DNA of 58,973 nt, from the NCBI GenBank assembly GCA_021108405.1, contig JAIOQW010000350.1, positions 1 through 58,973 of the forward strand. The letters are read 5' to 3'. The position numbers and the translations under genes are program-made. Below the pieces are notes generated by a model. The model ran no database searches, was not told the origin of the DNA, and saw only the letters and a program-made list of their open reading frames with translations. This DNA is from Methanosarcinales archaeon. Lineage in GTDB: Archaea > Halobacteriota > Methanosarcinia > Methanosarcinales > Methanocomedenaceae. Shown here piece by piece: positions 49,700 to 58,973 of the stretch; position 1 is the first letter of the stretch; the number at the start of each line of letters is the position of its first letter.

Positions 49700-51067
49700 A
49701 TGCATCGATTTGAAAAAAGAGCAGCTCATTGTGCAAAGACCATAATAGATCAACAGGATGTCCATGTGATATCCCATATTGATGCTGATGGTCTGACCTC
49801 AGCAGCAATCATCTGTACTGCCCTTGAACGTGCAGGTAAAGATTATTCGGTAGAATTCGTTAAACAGCTTGATAATGCTATAATAAACAGGATTGCAGAT
49901 CTTAATCCTTCAGTTACTGTTTTTACAGATCTGGGCAGTGGGATGCTGGATACGATCAATAGTCTGGGTATCAATGCAGTGATATCCGACCATCATATAC
50001 CGTCAGGGGACTGTGCAAATCACCTGAATCCCCATATATTTAATATCAATGGTGCCTACGAGATCAGCGGTTCAGGCACTACTTTTTTACTGGCAAGGGC
50101 TATGGGTGATAATTATGATCTGGCAGATCTGGCTGTAGTGGGTGCTGTTGGGGATCTGCAACACGTAAAACAGGGTCAGCTTATAGGAGTTAACCGCCAG
50201 ATCGTGGGTTTAGGAAAACAAAAGGGGATAATACACTGCCAGCGTGATCTTATGCTGTTTGGAAAACAGACAAGACCGGTATATAAGATGCTACAATATT
50301 CATCTGACCCGTACTTGCCTGGTCTTACAGGAAATGAAGATGCGTGTATCAATTTTCTTAAGAATAGCGGTATGCATTCACAAGGCGAGAAATGGGCAAG
50401 ATGGATCGATCTGGACCAACCGAATAAACAGAGAATTGTCTCGAATTTGATCAGGTTCTGTATATCTGCCGGTATACATACTGATAAGATACAGAGGCTG
50501 GTCGGTGAAGTATATACTCTGCTCAAGGAGCGAGAAGGTACTGAAGTAAGAGATGCTTCTGAATATTCTACTCTACTTAATGCTACGGCCAGGTATGATC
50601 AGGCCCGGACCGGACTGGCTGTATGCCAGGGTGATCGTGAGACTGAATATGAGAATGCAATACATCTTCTGGCACAGCACAGGCGTAACCTTGTGGAAGG
50701 GATCAACCTGGTCAGTGAGATGGGAGTGACCAAACTTGATAATCTTCAGTATTTCGATGCCGGGTCCGGAATAAGGGACACTATAGTAGGTATAGTAGCA
50801 GGGATGAGTATGACGTCGATAGGAAACAGGAATCTGCCTATGATCGCATTTGCTGATACCCAGGAAGGTGTAAAAGTATCTGGCAGAGGCAATTATGATC
50901 TGGTACGGCGTGGTCTGAATCTCGCTGCAGCAATGGATGAATCTGCCAAATCCGTGGGAGGAATTGGGGGTGGGCATGATATTGCCGCTGGCGCGACAAT
51001 ACCGGGAAATGCCAGATCAGAGTTTATCCGGATGCTTGATGGGATAATAGGTACACAGTTGCAATAA
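49700..51067 (+). CDS. archaeal RecJ-like DHH-family phosphoesterase
   Basis: VISHIDADGLTSAAII, DHHIPSG, GGGHDIAAGATIP. Confidence 0.9.
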   Translation: MHRFEKRAAHCAKTIIDQQDVHVISHIDADGLTSAAIICTALERAGKDYSVEFVKQLDNAIINRIADLNPSVTVFTDLGSGMLDTINSLGINAVISDHHIPSGDCANHLNPHIFNINGAYEISGSGTTFLLARAMGDNYDLADLAVVGAVGDLQHVKQGQLIGVNRQIVGLGKQKGIIHCQRDLMLFGKQTRPVYKMLQYSSDPYLPGLTGNEDACINFLKNSGMHSQGEKWARWIDLDQPNKQRIVSNLIRFCISAGIHTDKIQRLVGEVYTLLKEREGTEVRDASEYSTLLNATARYDQARTGLAVCQGDRETEYENAIHLLAQHRRNLVEGINLVSEMGVTKLDNLQYFDAGSGIRDTIVGIVAGMSMTSIGNRNLPMIAFADTQEGVKVSGRGNYDLVRRGLNLAAAMDESAKSVGGIGGGHDIAAGATIPGNARSEFIRMLDGIIGTQLQ

Positions 51068-51081
51068 TGAGACTACCTCCT

Positions 51082-51120
51082 CAGTCAATAAAATCCGAGC
51101 GAAGGGAGGATTTTGTTCTA
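51082..51120. repeat. family Y core hairpin
   Basis: cagtcaataaaatccgagcgaagggaggattttgttcta. Confidence 0.75.
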
Positions 51121-51167
51121 AAACCACACCCTTTATTACTCATAAAAACATCTGCATAATACTGCTC

Positions 51168-53300
51168 ATGAAGGTCTCATCACTTGATATTCCCGAAAAA
51201 ATAAAACAATTCTACAACACATCAGGGATCTTAGAACTCTATCCGCCCCAGGAGATAGCCATAGAAGCCGGACTGCTTAAGCAGCGCAGTATCCTGGCAG
51301 CCGTACCAACAGCATCAGGAAAGACCATGATTGCTGAGATGGCCATGCTAAAATCAATAATAAAAGGCGGAAAATGTCTGTATATTGTCCCTTTAAGAGC
51401 TCTGGCTTCAGAAAAATATGAACGTTTTAAAACTTTTAAAGATATGAACATAACAGTAGGGATCTCCTCAGGAGATTTCGACTCAAAGGATGAATGGCTT
51501 GCCAGAAATGATATTATTGTAGCCACATCTGAGAAGACAGATTCACTTATACGTAACCGTGCACCATGGATAGAGGATATCACTGTAATAGTAGTGGATG
51601 AGATACATCTGCTGGACTCACCTGATAGAGGTCCTACACTTGAGGTCACTCTGGCACGGCTTAAACAAACAAATCCCGATGCACAGATCATCGGTCTATC
51701 AGCTACAATAGGCAATGCAAAAGAAATGGCAGATTGGCTCGACAGTACTCTTATTGAGAGTGAATGGAGACCTGTTGATCTAAGAGAAGGAGTTTTTTTT
51801 GATGATGCTATTAATTTTATACAATCACAGCGCCCGATTAAGCATGAATATAAGGAAGACCTGATCAATCTGAGCATAGATACTATCAATGAAGGTGGAC
51901 AGTGCCTGATCTTTGAAAGTAGCCGAAGAAATGCCGAAGCCAGCGCCAGGCGGTTGGGAGAAAAACTTAACAGGATCATAAACAGTGAATTGCTCATGCA
52001 ATTACAGGCACTTTCAACAAGCATCTCTGATACAGGCGATACGGATCTCACAAAACGGCTATCAAAATGCATCAAAGGCGGTGCTGCTTTTCATCATGCA
52101 GGACTGCTGCCGAATCAGAGAAAACTGGTGGAAGACGGGTATAGGGATAACCTGATCAAAGTGCTTTCATCTACGCCTACTCTTGCAGCGGGACTGAACT
52201 TACCTGCCAGACGTGTGATCATACGCGGATTCAAACGGTATGATCCTATTTTTGGGATGGTACCCATACCGGTCCTGGAATATAAACAGATGGCAGGACG
52301 TGCAGGACGCCCACAACTTGACCCTTACGGCGAGTCTGTGCTAATAGCACGCTCATATGATGAACAATCAGCGCTTATTGATCAATATGTACTGGGTAGT
52401 GCAGAGGATATCTGGTCTAAACTGGGTTGTGAAACTGCTCTTCGTACCCATATTCTCTCTGCAGTCTCAACAAAACTGACAAGAAGCAGGGATGAAATGA
52501 TGGATTTTCTTGGTCAAACTTTTTTTGCTCACCAGCAACAAACCTGGAAACTGGCTGCAATAGTGGACGAGGTAATATCATTTCTTGAAGAAAATGAGAT
52601 GCTCGTAGATAGTAACAGGTTATATGCTACAGAATTGGGTGAGCTGGTATCAAGATTATATATAGATCCCTTATCTGCAAGTATCATTATTAACGGTATT
52701 CAAAGTACGGATGTAGTAAATGTTACTGAACTTACACTCTTGCACCTGATCTATAGCACACCTGATATGTATCCGTTATATCTAAGATCAAATGACTATG
52801 CATGGCTGGGCGATTTTGTTATGGATCATGCAGACCAGTTCGTACACCCACCCTCACAGCACAGCAGTGATTTTGAGGGATTCCTGTCTGAAATAAAGTC
52901 GTCCTTACTAATACTTGCATGGATATCCGAAGAAAAGGAAGATGATATTACCTCGCGGTTCAACATAGGACCAGGTGATATCAGGGCCCAATCTGATACC
53001 GCTCAGTGGTTGATGCATTCAACTTCACGCATATGTGCCTATCTTGGTAGTGAATATGTCGGTTTTGCACAGGAACTGGTCGAGCGTATATCTTATGGTG
53101 CTTCAAAAGAACTATTACCAATTATCAGGATAAAAGGAATTGGCCGTGTACGGGCAAGAAAGCTCTATGATGCAGGTTATAAAGATATAAATGCGATACG
53201 TAAGGCAGGATATGATACATTGTCAGGTATCATTGGTCCCAAGATCGCAATCAATACACTCAAACAGGTTGGTGTTGATGTGGATCCGGATCAGATATAG
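51168..53300 (+). CDS. hel308: Hel308 superfamily 2 helicase
   Basis: VPTASGKTMIAEMAML, DEIHLLDSPDRGPTLE, SATIGNA, QMAGRAGRPQLDPYGES. Confidence 0.95.
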   Translation: MKVSSLDIPEKIKQFYNTSGILELYPPQEIAIEAGLLKQRSILAAVPTASGKTMIAEMAMLKSIIKGGKCLYIVPLRALASEKYERFKTFKDMNITVGISSGDFDSKDEWLARNDIIVATSEKTDSLIRNRAPWIEDITVIVVDEIHLLDSPDRGPTLEVTLARLKQTNPDAQIIGLSATIGNAKEMADWLDSTLIESEWRPVDLREGVFFDDAINFIQSQRPIKHEYKEDLINLSIDTINEGGQCLIFESSRRNAEASARRLGEKLNRIINSELLMQLQALSTSISDTGDTDLTKRLSKCIKGGAAFHHAGLLPNQRKLVEDGYRDNLIKVLSSTPTLAAGLNLPARRVIIRGFKRYDPIFGMVPIPVLEYKQMAGRAGRPQLDPYGESVLIARSYDEQSALIDQYVLGSAEDIWSKLGCETALRTHILSAVSTKLTRSRDEMMDFLGQTFFAHQQQTWKLAAIVDEVISFLEENEMLVDSNRLYATELGELVSRLYIDPLSASIIINGIQSTDVVNVTELTLLHLIYSTPDMYPLYLRSNDYAWLGDFVMDHADQFVHPPSQHSSDFEGFLSEIKSSLLILAWISEEKEDDITSRFNIGPGDIRAQSDTAQWLMHSTSRICAYLGSEYVGFAQELVERISYGASKELLPIIRIKGIGRVRARKLYDAGYKDINAIRKAGYDTLSGIIGPKIAINTLKQVGVDVDPDQI

Positions 53301-53323
53301 ATAGGCTTTTACAGGTGAATTAA

Positions 53324-54655
53324 GTGCATATAATAATAATTGGTGCAGGTGATGTGGGTTACCATCTTGCTAAAGGACTTTATCATAACCATGAAGTTTC
53401 GATCATTGATACTGATGAAGAAGCATGCCAGAAAGCCAGTGAACTTGATATCATGGTAATACATGGTAATGGTGCCAATATAAAACGATTAGAGAATGCA
53501 GGTATAAATGAATCCGATCTGGTAGTTGCTGTAACAAACCATGATGAATTTAATATCGTGGTATGTCTGACATCCAAGCTGCTTACTGATAATAAGGTCA
53601 AGACCATTGCAAGGGTCAGCAACCCGGAATATATCGATGAACCTGTAACAGTGCGGGAAAAGACAGGCATGGACATCATGATCTGTCCTGAGCTTTCCCT
53701 TGCTTTGGAAATGTTCGAGATCCTTTCAGTTCCTTCAGCTGTGCATGTTGAGAACTTTGTAGGCGGTCTGGTCAAGATGATCGAGTTCAAGGTAGATGAG
53801 TGGAATTTTTTAGTAAATAAAGCTCTTAAAGATATCCCTTTTCCACAGGGCAGCATGATCTCAGTAATATTTAGAAAATCTGATGTTATAATTCCTGATG
53901 GGAATGATGTTATACAATCAGGTGATCGAATAGCAATGATCGGTAAAGAGGAAGCATTTTCAACGATACGAACATGGTTTGAGAAGGAGAACCTGAGTAA
54001 GAGAGTACTTGTTGTAGGAGGAGGCAAAGTAGGATTATATCTGATCAGGTTACTAAGTAAGAATGGATTTAATATCACAATTATCGATAATGATAAGAAA
54101 CAATGCGAGATGATAGCAGAGGTCTTACCTGATGTATTGACATTAAACGGTGATGGTACTGATATTACTTTACTTGAAGAAGTCAATACATCAGCAATGG
54201 ATGCAGTAGTATCTGTCACAAATAGTGATGAGAAGAACTTGTTGTGTTCGCTTATCACAAAGCAGATGGGTGTAAATAAGGTTATTGCCAGGGTGGATAG
54301 AACAGAATATACTCAATTGTTCGAAATGGTAGGAGTGGATGTAGCTATGAGTTCCAGGGACGCAACCATTAATGAGGTAATGAAAACTACGCTTCTTTCG
54401 ACCGGTATTCAATCAATCACAATGCTGGAAGGAGAAAAGGCAGAAGTATTTGAGCTTACTGCAAAACAAGGTTCGAAGATCATAAAAAAGCAGTTAAAGA
54501 ACCTTAAGTTTCCAAAAGGGGCAATAATCAGTACTATTGTACGTGGAATAGAGATCATTATACCGGATGGGAATATCCAGATCCAACCGGGAGATGATGT
54601 TATAATCTTTACCAAACCTGAAGTGGTCTCAAAAGTAGAGGGATTTTTTAAATAA
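53324..54655 (+). CDS. trkA: Trk potassium uptake protein TrkA (two RCK domains)
   Basis: MHIIIIGAGDVGYHLAKGLY; second domain VLVVGGGKVGLYLIRLL. Confidence 0.96.
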   Translation: MHIIIIGAGDVGYHLAKGLYHNHEVSIIDTDEEACQKASELDIMVIHGNGANIKRLENAGINESDLVVAVTNHDEFNIVVCLTSKLLTDNKVKTIARVSNPEYIDEPVTVREKTGMDIMICPELSLALEMFEILSVPSAVHVENFVGGLVKMIEFKVDEWNFLVNKALKDIPFPQGSMISVIFRKSDVIIPDGNDVIQSGDRIAMIGKEEAFSTIRTWFEKENLSKRVLVVGGGKVGLYLIRLLSKNGFNITIIDNDKKQCEMIAEVLPDVLTLNGDGTDITLLEEVNTSAMDAVVSVTNSDEKNLLCSLITKQMGVNKVIARVDRTEYTQLFEMVGVDVAMSSRDATINEVMKTTLLSTGIQSITMLEGEKAEVFELTAKQGSKIIKKQLKNLKFPKGAIISTIVRGIEIIIPDGNIQIQPGDDVIIFTKPEVVSKVEGFFK

Positions 54656-54667
54656 ACCGGATGCATT

Positions 54668-56125
54668 ATGAAATACACAATTGTTCTACATATTCTGGGT
54701 ACGATCCTGAAATATCTGGGATTATTGATGCTGATCAGTGCACTTGTAGGTTATTATTATTCACGCCTGGATCCATCAGAAGCTCCATCTGTTATGGTTT
54801 TTATTTATTCAGGCATTATTACGTCTGCAGTAGGATTAATACTGGAATATAGAAACCAGGGCTCAGAAAACCCAAAGAAACGTGAAAGTTTTGCCATAGT
54901 AGCTTTTAGCTGGCTGGCAGCGGCCGTATTTGGTTCATTGCCTTTCTTATTAAGCGGTTTTTCACCTGTTAACGCCCTCTTTGAATCCATGTCAGGTTTT
55001 ACTACAACAGGTGCCACTATAATGACTGATATTGAATCCCATTCAAAGGCACTCCTGTTCTGGCGCTGTTTCATTCAATGGGTGGGTGGTATGGGTATTA
55101 TTATGTTGTTCATTGCTATTTTACCAAATCTGGGAGTGGCAGGACGGCAGATGTTTCGGGCAGAGGCTCCCGGACCTACTGAAGATAAACTCAAACCAAG
55201 ACTTAAGGGGACTGCAAAGATATTATGGATGGTCTATATAGCCATTTCCGTGATTGAATTTATTGTATTGAAAGTTGCAGGAATGAATGTTTATGATGCT
55301 GTTACTCATACTTTCACTACTATGGCATGCGGTGGTTTTTCACCTAAATCAGATTCGATAGCAGCTTTCGGAAGTCCTTTGATAGAGGGTATTATCATAG
55401 TTTTTATGTTCATTGCCGGGGCTAATTTTGCACTTCATTATAAACTGATATATGTGGATCATAAGAGCCTTCTTAAGGACAGTGAGTTTAAGTTCTATGG
55501 TCTGATCGTAGCCGTGGCATCTATCCTGGTCACATTGATGCTGTGGAATACCGGGACTTTTCACAGCGTGTTAGAATCGTTTCGATATGCTATTTTCCAT
55601 GTGTTATCGATCCTGACCGGAACTGGCTATGCAACGTTTGATTTTAATACATGGCCTGATTCATGCAGAATGATATTATTTTTGCTAATGTTCACTGGGG
55701 GTTGTGCTGGTTCTACTGCTGGCGGGATCAAGCTCGTACGGATATTACTGATGATAAAATATGGATATCGTGAACTATTCAAGACCCTGCAGCCGAAGTT
55801 AATAAGACATATTCGACTGGGGGACAGGGTAATCCCGGAAGAGGTTATGGGCAGTATCTTCTCATTTATGACTTTTTATATACTGGTATTTGTGACCAGT
55901 ACTGTTATACTAAGTTTGCTTGAGATAGATATGATCAGTGCAGCTTCAGCTTCTATTGTGACATTAGGGAATGTAGGTCCGGGATTTGATCTGGTTGGAC
56001 CATGGTCTAATTTCAGTACTATACCTATTATAGGTAAACTGGTGCTGATCACTAATATGTGGATCGGCAGGCTGGAGATATTCACTGTACTGGTACTGCT
56101 TATCCCGGGATTCTGGAAGGAATAA
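54668..56125 (+). CDS. trkH: TrkH potassium uptake permease, copy 1
   Basis: [41 protein letters not shown]. Confidence 0.95.
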   Translation: MKYTIVLHILGTILKYLGLLMLISALVGYYYSRLDPSEAPSVMVFIYSGIITSAVGLILEYRNQGSENPKKRESFAIVAFSWLAAAVFGSLPFLLSGFSPVNALFESMSGFTTTGATIMTDIESHSKALLFWRCFIQWVGGMGIIMLFIAILPNLGVAGRQMFRAEAPGPTEDKLKPRLKGTAKILWMVYIAISVIEFIVLKVAGMNVYDAVTHTFTTMACGGFSPKSDSIAAFGSPLIEGIIIVFMFIAGANFALHYKLIYVDHKSLLKDSEFKFYGLIVAVASILVTLMLWNTGTFHSVLESFRYAIFHVLSILTGTGYATFDFNTWPDSCRMILFLLMFTGGCAGSTAGGIKLVRILLMIKYGYRELFKTLQPKLIRHIRLGDRVIPEEVMGSIFSFMTFYILVFVTSTVILSLLEIDMISAASASIVTLGNVGPGFDLVGPWSNFSTIPIIGKLVLITNMWIGRLEIFTVLVLLIPGFWKE

Positions 56126-56140
56126 AAAGAGGTATAACAA

Positions 56141-57598
56141 TTGAAATACACAATTGTTCTACATATTCTGGGTACGATCCTGAAATATCTGGGATTATTG
56201 ATGCTGATCAGTGCACTTGTAGGTTATTATTATTCACGCCTGGATCCATCAGAAGCTCCATCTGTTATGGTTTTTATTTATTCAGGCATTATTACGTCTG
56301 CAGTAGGATTAATACTGGAATATAGAAACCAGGGCTCAGAAAACCCAAAGAAACGTGAAAGTTTTGCCATAGTAGCTTTTAGCTGGCTGGCAGCGGCCGT
56401 ATTTGGTTCATTGCCTTTCTTATTAAGCGGTTTTTCACCTGTTAACGCCCTCTTTGAATCCATGTCAGGTTTTACTACAACAGGTGCCACTATAATGACT
56501 GATATTGAATCCCATTCAAAGGCACTCCTGTTCTGGCGCTGTTTCATTCAATGGGTGGGTGGTATGGGTATTATTATGTTGTTCATTGCTATTTTACCAA
56601 ATCTGGGAGTGGCAGGACGGCAGATGTTTCGGGCAGAGGCTCCCGGACCTACTGAAGATAAACTCAAACCAAGACTTAAGGGGACTGCAAAGATATTATG
56701 GATGGTCTATATAGCCATTTCCGTGATTGAATTTATTGTATTGAAAGTTGCAGGAATGAATGTTTATGATGCTGTTACTCATACTTTCACTACTATGGCA
56801 TGCGGTGGTTTTTCACCTAAATCAGATTCGATAGCAGCTTTCGGAAGTCCTTTGATAGAGGGTATTATCATAGTTTTTATGTTCATTGCCGGGGCTAATT
56901 TTGCACTTCATTATAAACTGATATATGTGGATCATAAGAGCCTTCTTAAGGACAGTGAGTTTAAGTTCTATGGTCTGATCGTAGCCGTGGCATCTATCCT
57001 GGTCACATTGATGCTGTGGAATACCGGGACTTTTCACAGCGTGTTAGAATCGTTTCGATATGCTATTTTCCATGTGTTATCGATCCTGACCGGAACTGGC
57101 TATGCAACGTTTGATTTTAATACATGGCCTGATTCATGCAGAATGATATTATTTTTGCTAATGTTCATGGGAGGTTGTGCTGGTTCTACTGCTGGCGGGA
57201 TCAAGGTCGTACGGATATTACTAATAATAAAATATGCATACCGCGAACTCTTCAAGACCCTGCATCCGAAGTTAATAAGGCATATTCGACTGGGAGATCG
57301 GGTAATTCCGGAAGAGATCATAAATAGTATTTTTTCATTTATGATCCTTTATATACTGGTATTTATGATCAGTACTGTTATACTAAGTTTGCTTGGGATA
57401 GATATAATCAGTGCAGCTTCAGCTTCTATTGTGACATTAGCGAATGTAGGTCCGGGATTTGATCTGGTCGGACCGTGGTCTAATTTCAGTACTATACCTA
57501 TTATAGGTAAACTGGTGCTGATCGCTAATATGTGGGTCGGTAGGCTGGAGATATTCACTGTACTGGTATTGCTTATTCCGGGGTTTTGGAAGGATTAA
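56141..57598 (+). CDS. trkH: TrkH potassium uptake permease, copy 2
   Basis: Tandem duplicate of copy 1; TTG start. Confidence 0.95.
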   Translation: MKYTIVLHILGTILKYLGLLMLISALVGYYYSRLDPSEAPSVMVFIYSGIITSAVGLILEYRNQGSENPKKRESFAIVAFSWLAAAVFGSLPFLLSGFSPVNALFESMSGFTTTGATIMTDIESHSKALLFWRCFIQWVGGMGIIMLFIAILPNLGVAGRQMFRAEAPGPTEDKLKPRLKGTAKILWMVYIAISVIEFIVLKVAGMNVYDAVTHTFTTMACGGFSPKSDSIAAFGSPLIEGIIIVFMFIAGANFALHYKLIYVDHKSLLKDSEFKFYGLIVAVASILVTLMLWNTGTFHSVLESFRYAIFHVLSILTGTGYATFDFNTWPDSCRMILFLLMFMGGCAGSTAGGIKVVRILLIIKYAYRELFKTLHPKLIRHIRLGDRVIPEEIINSIFSFMILYILVFMISTVILSLLGIDIISAASASIVTLANVGPGFDLVGPWSNFSTIPIIGKLVLIANMWVGRLEIFTVLVLLIPGFWKD

Positions 57599-57608
57599 CA
57601 AGAGGTAT

Positions 57609-57866
57609 GTGAAGTATATTCGGCTCAAGAACATGGAGATGAAAGAGAAGTTTAGTACAGGACAGGTGTTATCCGGATATTATGTTCTTTGTGAAGATAA
57701 TTCGTGTAAAAAATTAAGTCATACTCGGATATCTCAATTAATATCTGAACATGAAATGTTGGGAATTATCAATACACGATTAAAGACTATTGGAGGACAT
57801 GGTAAAACCAGATTAATTTCTTTAAATATTCCTAAAGATAGAGTAGAAACGATTTTATGTAGCTGA
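57609..57866 (+). pseudogene. Orc1/Cdc6-like C-terminal winged-helix fragment
   Basis: FSTGQVLSGYYVLCEDNSCKKLSHTRISQLISEHEMLGIINTRLKTIGGHGKTRLISLN resembles Orc1/Cdc6 C-terminal wHTH; no AAA+ domain upstream. Confidence 0.55.
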
Positions 57867-58324
57867 AGATATCTCCCTGCTTTTTTTTACGTATCCTTGA
57901 GGTCATGACATTTATCCTTTTTATATATCGATGTGTAAAGGATTATTTTATGTTTTCAATTTTTCGTAGTTTTGAGGTTTAAAGATAATATATTATACAA
58001 AACAATCCAATTTTTATGAAAATTAGGCAAAATTATAGGTGAATATTATACAAAGGGACACTTAATAAATATATATTAAGTACAAAAACGCTGTTTTTTC
58101 TACAATGTCCCTATGTGCGGGTTATGTCGATTGTTCCATATAATGTAGGAATATACTTGTTTACAACTGCAAAAGTATGATGAAATAGAAAAGTATATAT
58201 CAATAAGCATAGGTTCGTAATAATAGTATAAAATTTTAGCCAATAGATAGCGAAATATAATATTTAAAACAGACAACATAGCATTGGTGCGGTGTTTATG
58301 ATTAATGGCAAAAGGTGATAATAA

Positions 58325-58873
58325 TTGGATAATAAGATAATAGCGGCAATTATTGGCTTGATAGGAATGATTATTATGGCCTTACCAAATTATATACCAC
58401 CGCCTGACCCAATGCCTGACCCAATGCCTGACCCAACACTTGACCCAACACCTGACCCAACACTTGACCCAACACTTGACCCAACACTTGACCCAACACT
58501 TGACCCAACACCTGATCCAACACCTGATCCAACACCTGATCCAACACCTGATCCAACACCAACCATGGACTATGAGGAGATTTTCACAAATTCCATTGGT
58601 ATGGGGTTCGTGCTGATACCAGCAGGTGAATTTGACATGGGTTCACCAGAAGATGAAGCTAATACTGTCAGTGATGAAGAACCGGTTCATTATGTAAAGA
58701 TTGAAAAGGCATTCTACATGGGTAGATATGAAGTCACACAGAGAGAATGGTGTGAGGTTATGGGAAATAATCCTTCAGATTTCAAGGGCGATAACCTGCC
58801 TGTTGAAAGAGTTTCATGGAACGATGTTCAAGATTTCATCAGGAAGCTCAATGAAAAAGAAGATATGTGGTAA
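58325..58873 (+). pseudogene. formylglycine-generating-enzyme-like (SUMF1/FGE) protein, C-terminally truncated, with DPTPDPTL repeats
   Basis: GMGFVLIPAGEFDMGSPEDEAN..EEPVHYVKIEKAFYMGRYEVTQREW then premature stop after LNEKEDMW. Confidence 0.75.
58401..58562 (+). repeat. intragenic short tandem repeat (6- or 12-bp periodicity, CCTGACCCAACA-like)
   Basis: Runs of acttgacccaac / acctgatccaac encoding DPT(L/P). Confidence 0.9.
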
Positions 58874-58960
58874 GGTCCATAACATCGTTTACATAAAAAA
58901 GCTCAACACATCGTTTACACCTCAAGTGCATATTAGGTCCATAACATCGTTTACACTTTT
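58872..58960. mobile_element. candidate insertion-sequence end with multiple short direct repeats
   Basis: ggtccataacatcgtttacat (58875), gctcaacacatcgtttacacc (~58901), ggtccataacatcgtttacac (~58936); abuts truncated FGE gene. Confidence 0.45.
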
Positions 58961-58973
58961 ATTTTTTAGAACA

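Noticed and set aside
51239-54258. Long antisense ORFs (e.g. 51239..52075 -, 53383..54258 -)
   Set aside because: Fully inside hel308 and trkA with low-complexity Ser/Leu-rich translations typical of antisense frames.
56278-57037. Repeated minor ORFs inside both trkH copies (89-aa and 71-aa minus-strand, 69-aa plus-strand)
   Set aside because: Duplicated only because the host gene is duplicated; shadow ORFs.
58401-58562. CRISPR-like periodicity
   Set aside because: It is a coding DPT repeat with no unique spacers; no CRISPR array or cas genes were seen in the window.

Overview
AT-rich euryarchaeal window, most likely from a methanogen or ANME relative within Methanosarcinales. That placement is an inference from the YcaO/TfuA pair of the McrA-thioamidation type, a methanogenesis-marker-12-like protein, a ferredoxin-domain RpoD, archaeal DnaG, Hel308 and similar genes. 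The flanks are ordinary chromosome: dinB, thiC, thiD-thiN, phosphate transport, aspartate kinase, S3Ae, pyrB-pyrI, thiL, rps13-rps4-rps11-rpoD, tRNA-Leu(GAG), dnaG, a RecJ-like DHH protein, Hel308, trkA and a tandem trkH pair. The unusual part is about 18.3-37.8 kb. Immediately after an intact ycaO-tfuA pair lies a mosaic array of about six degenerate units. Each is built from the same parts: a ycaO 3' fragment, tfuA, a conserved spacer and promoter, a conserved two-hairpin 5' leader RNA (5 copies), a near-constant signal peptide fused to a variable secreted protein, a small membrane-anchored partner, and a secreted 'pro-domain' gene or remnant. Variable cargos include a papain/C39-like cysteine protease, a Cys-rich halocin-C8-like precursor, and two unknown families. 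My working hypothesis is a recombining effector/partner (archaeocin or toxin-immunity-like) cassette array that grew on the ycaO-tfuA locus. Modularity, leader conservation and recombination junctions are visible in the sequence; the function is inference. Other observations: a dispersed hairpin-cluster repeat family, two different repeats inserted at the same site in paralogous units, a MITE-like element, a trkH gene-conversion boundary, triple hairpins before rps13, an Orc1/Cdc6 C-terminal fragment, and a truncated FGE-like gene next to IS-like direct repeats at the right edge. All homology calls are by eye; no database search was run.
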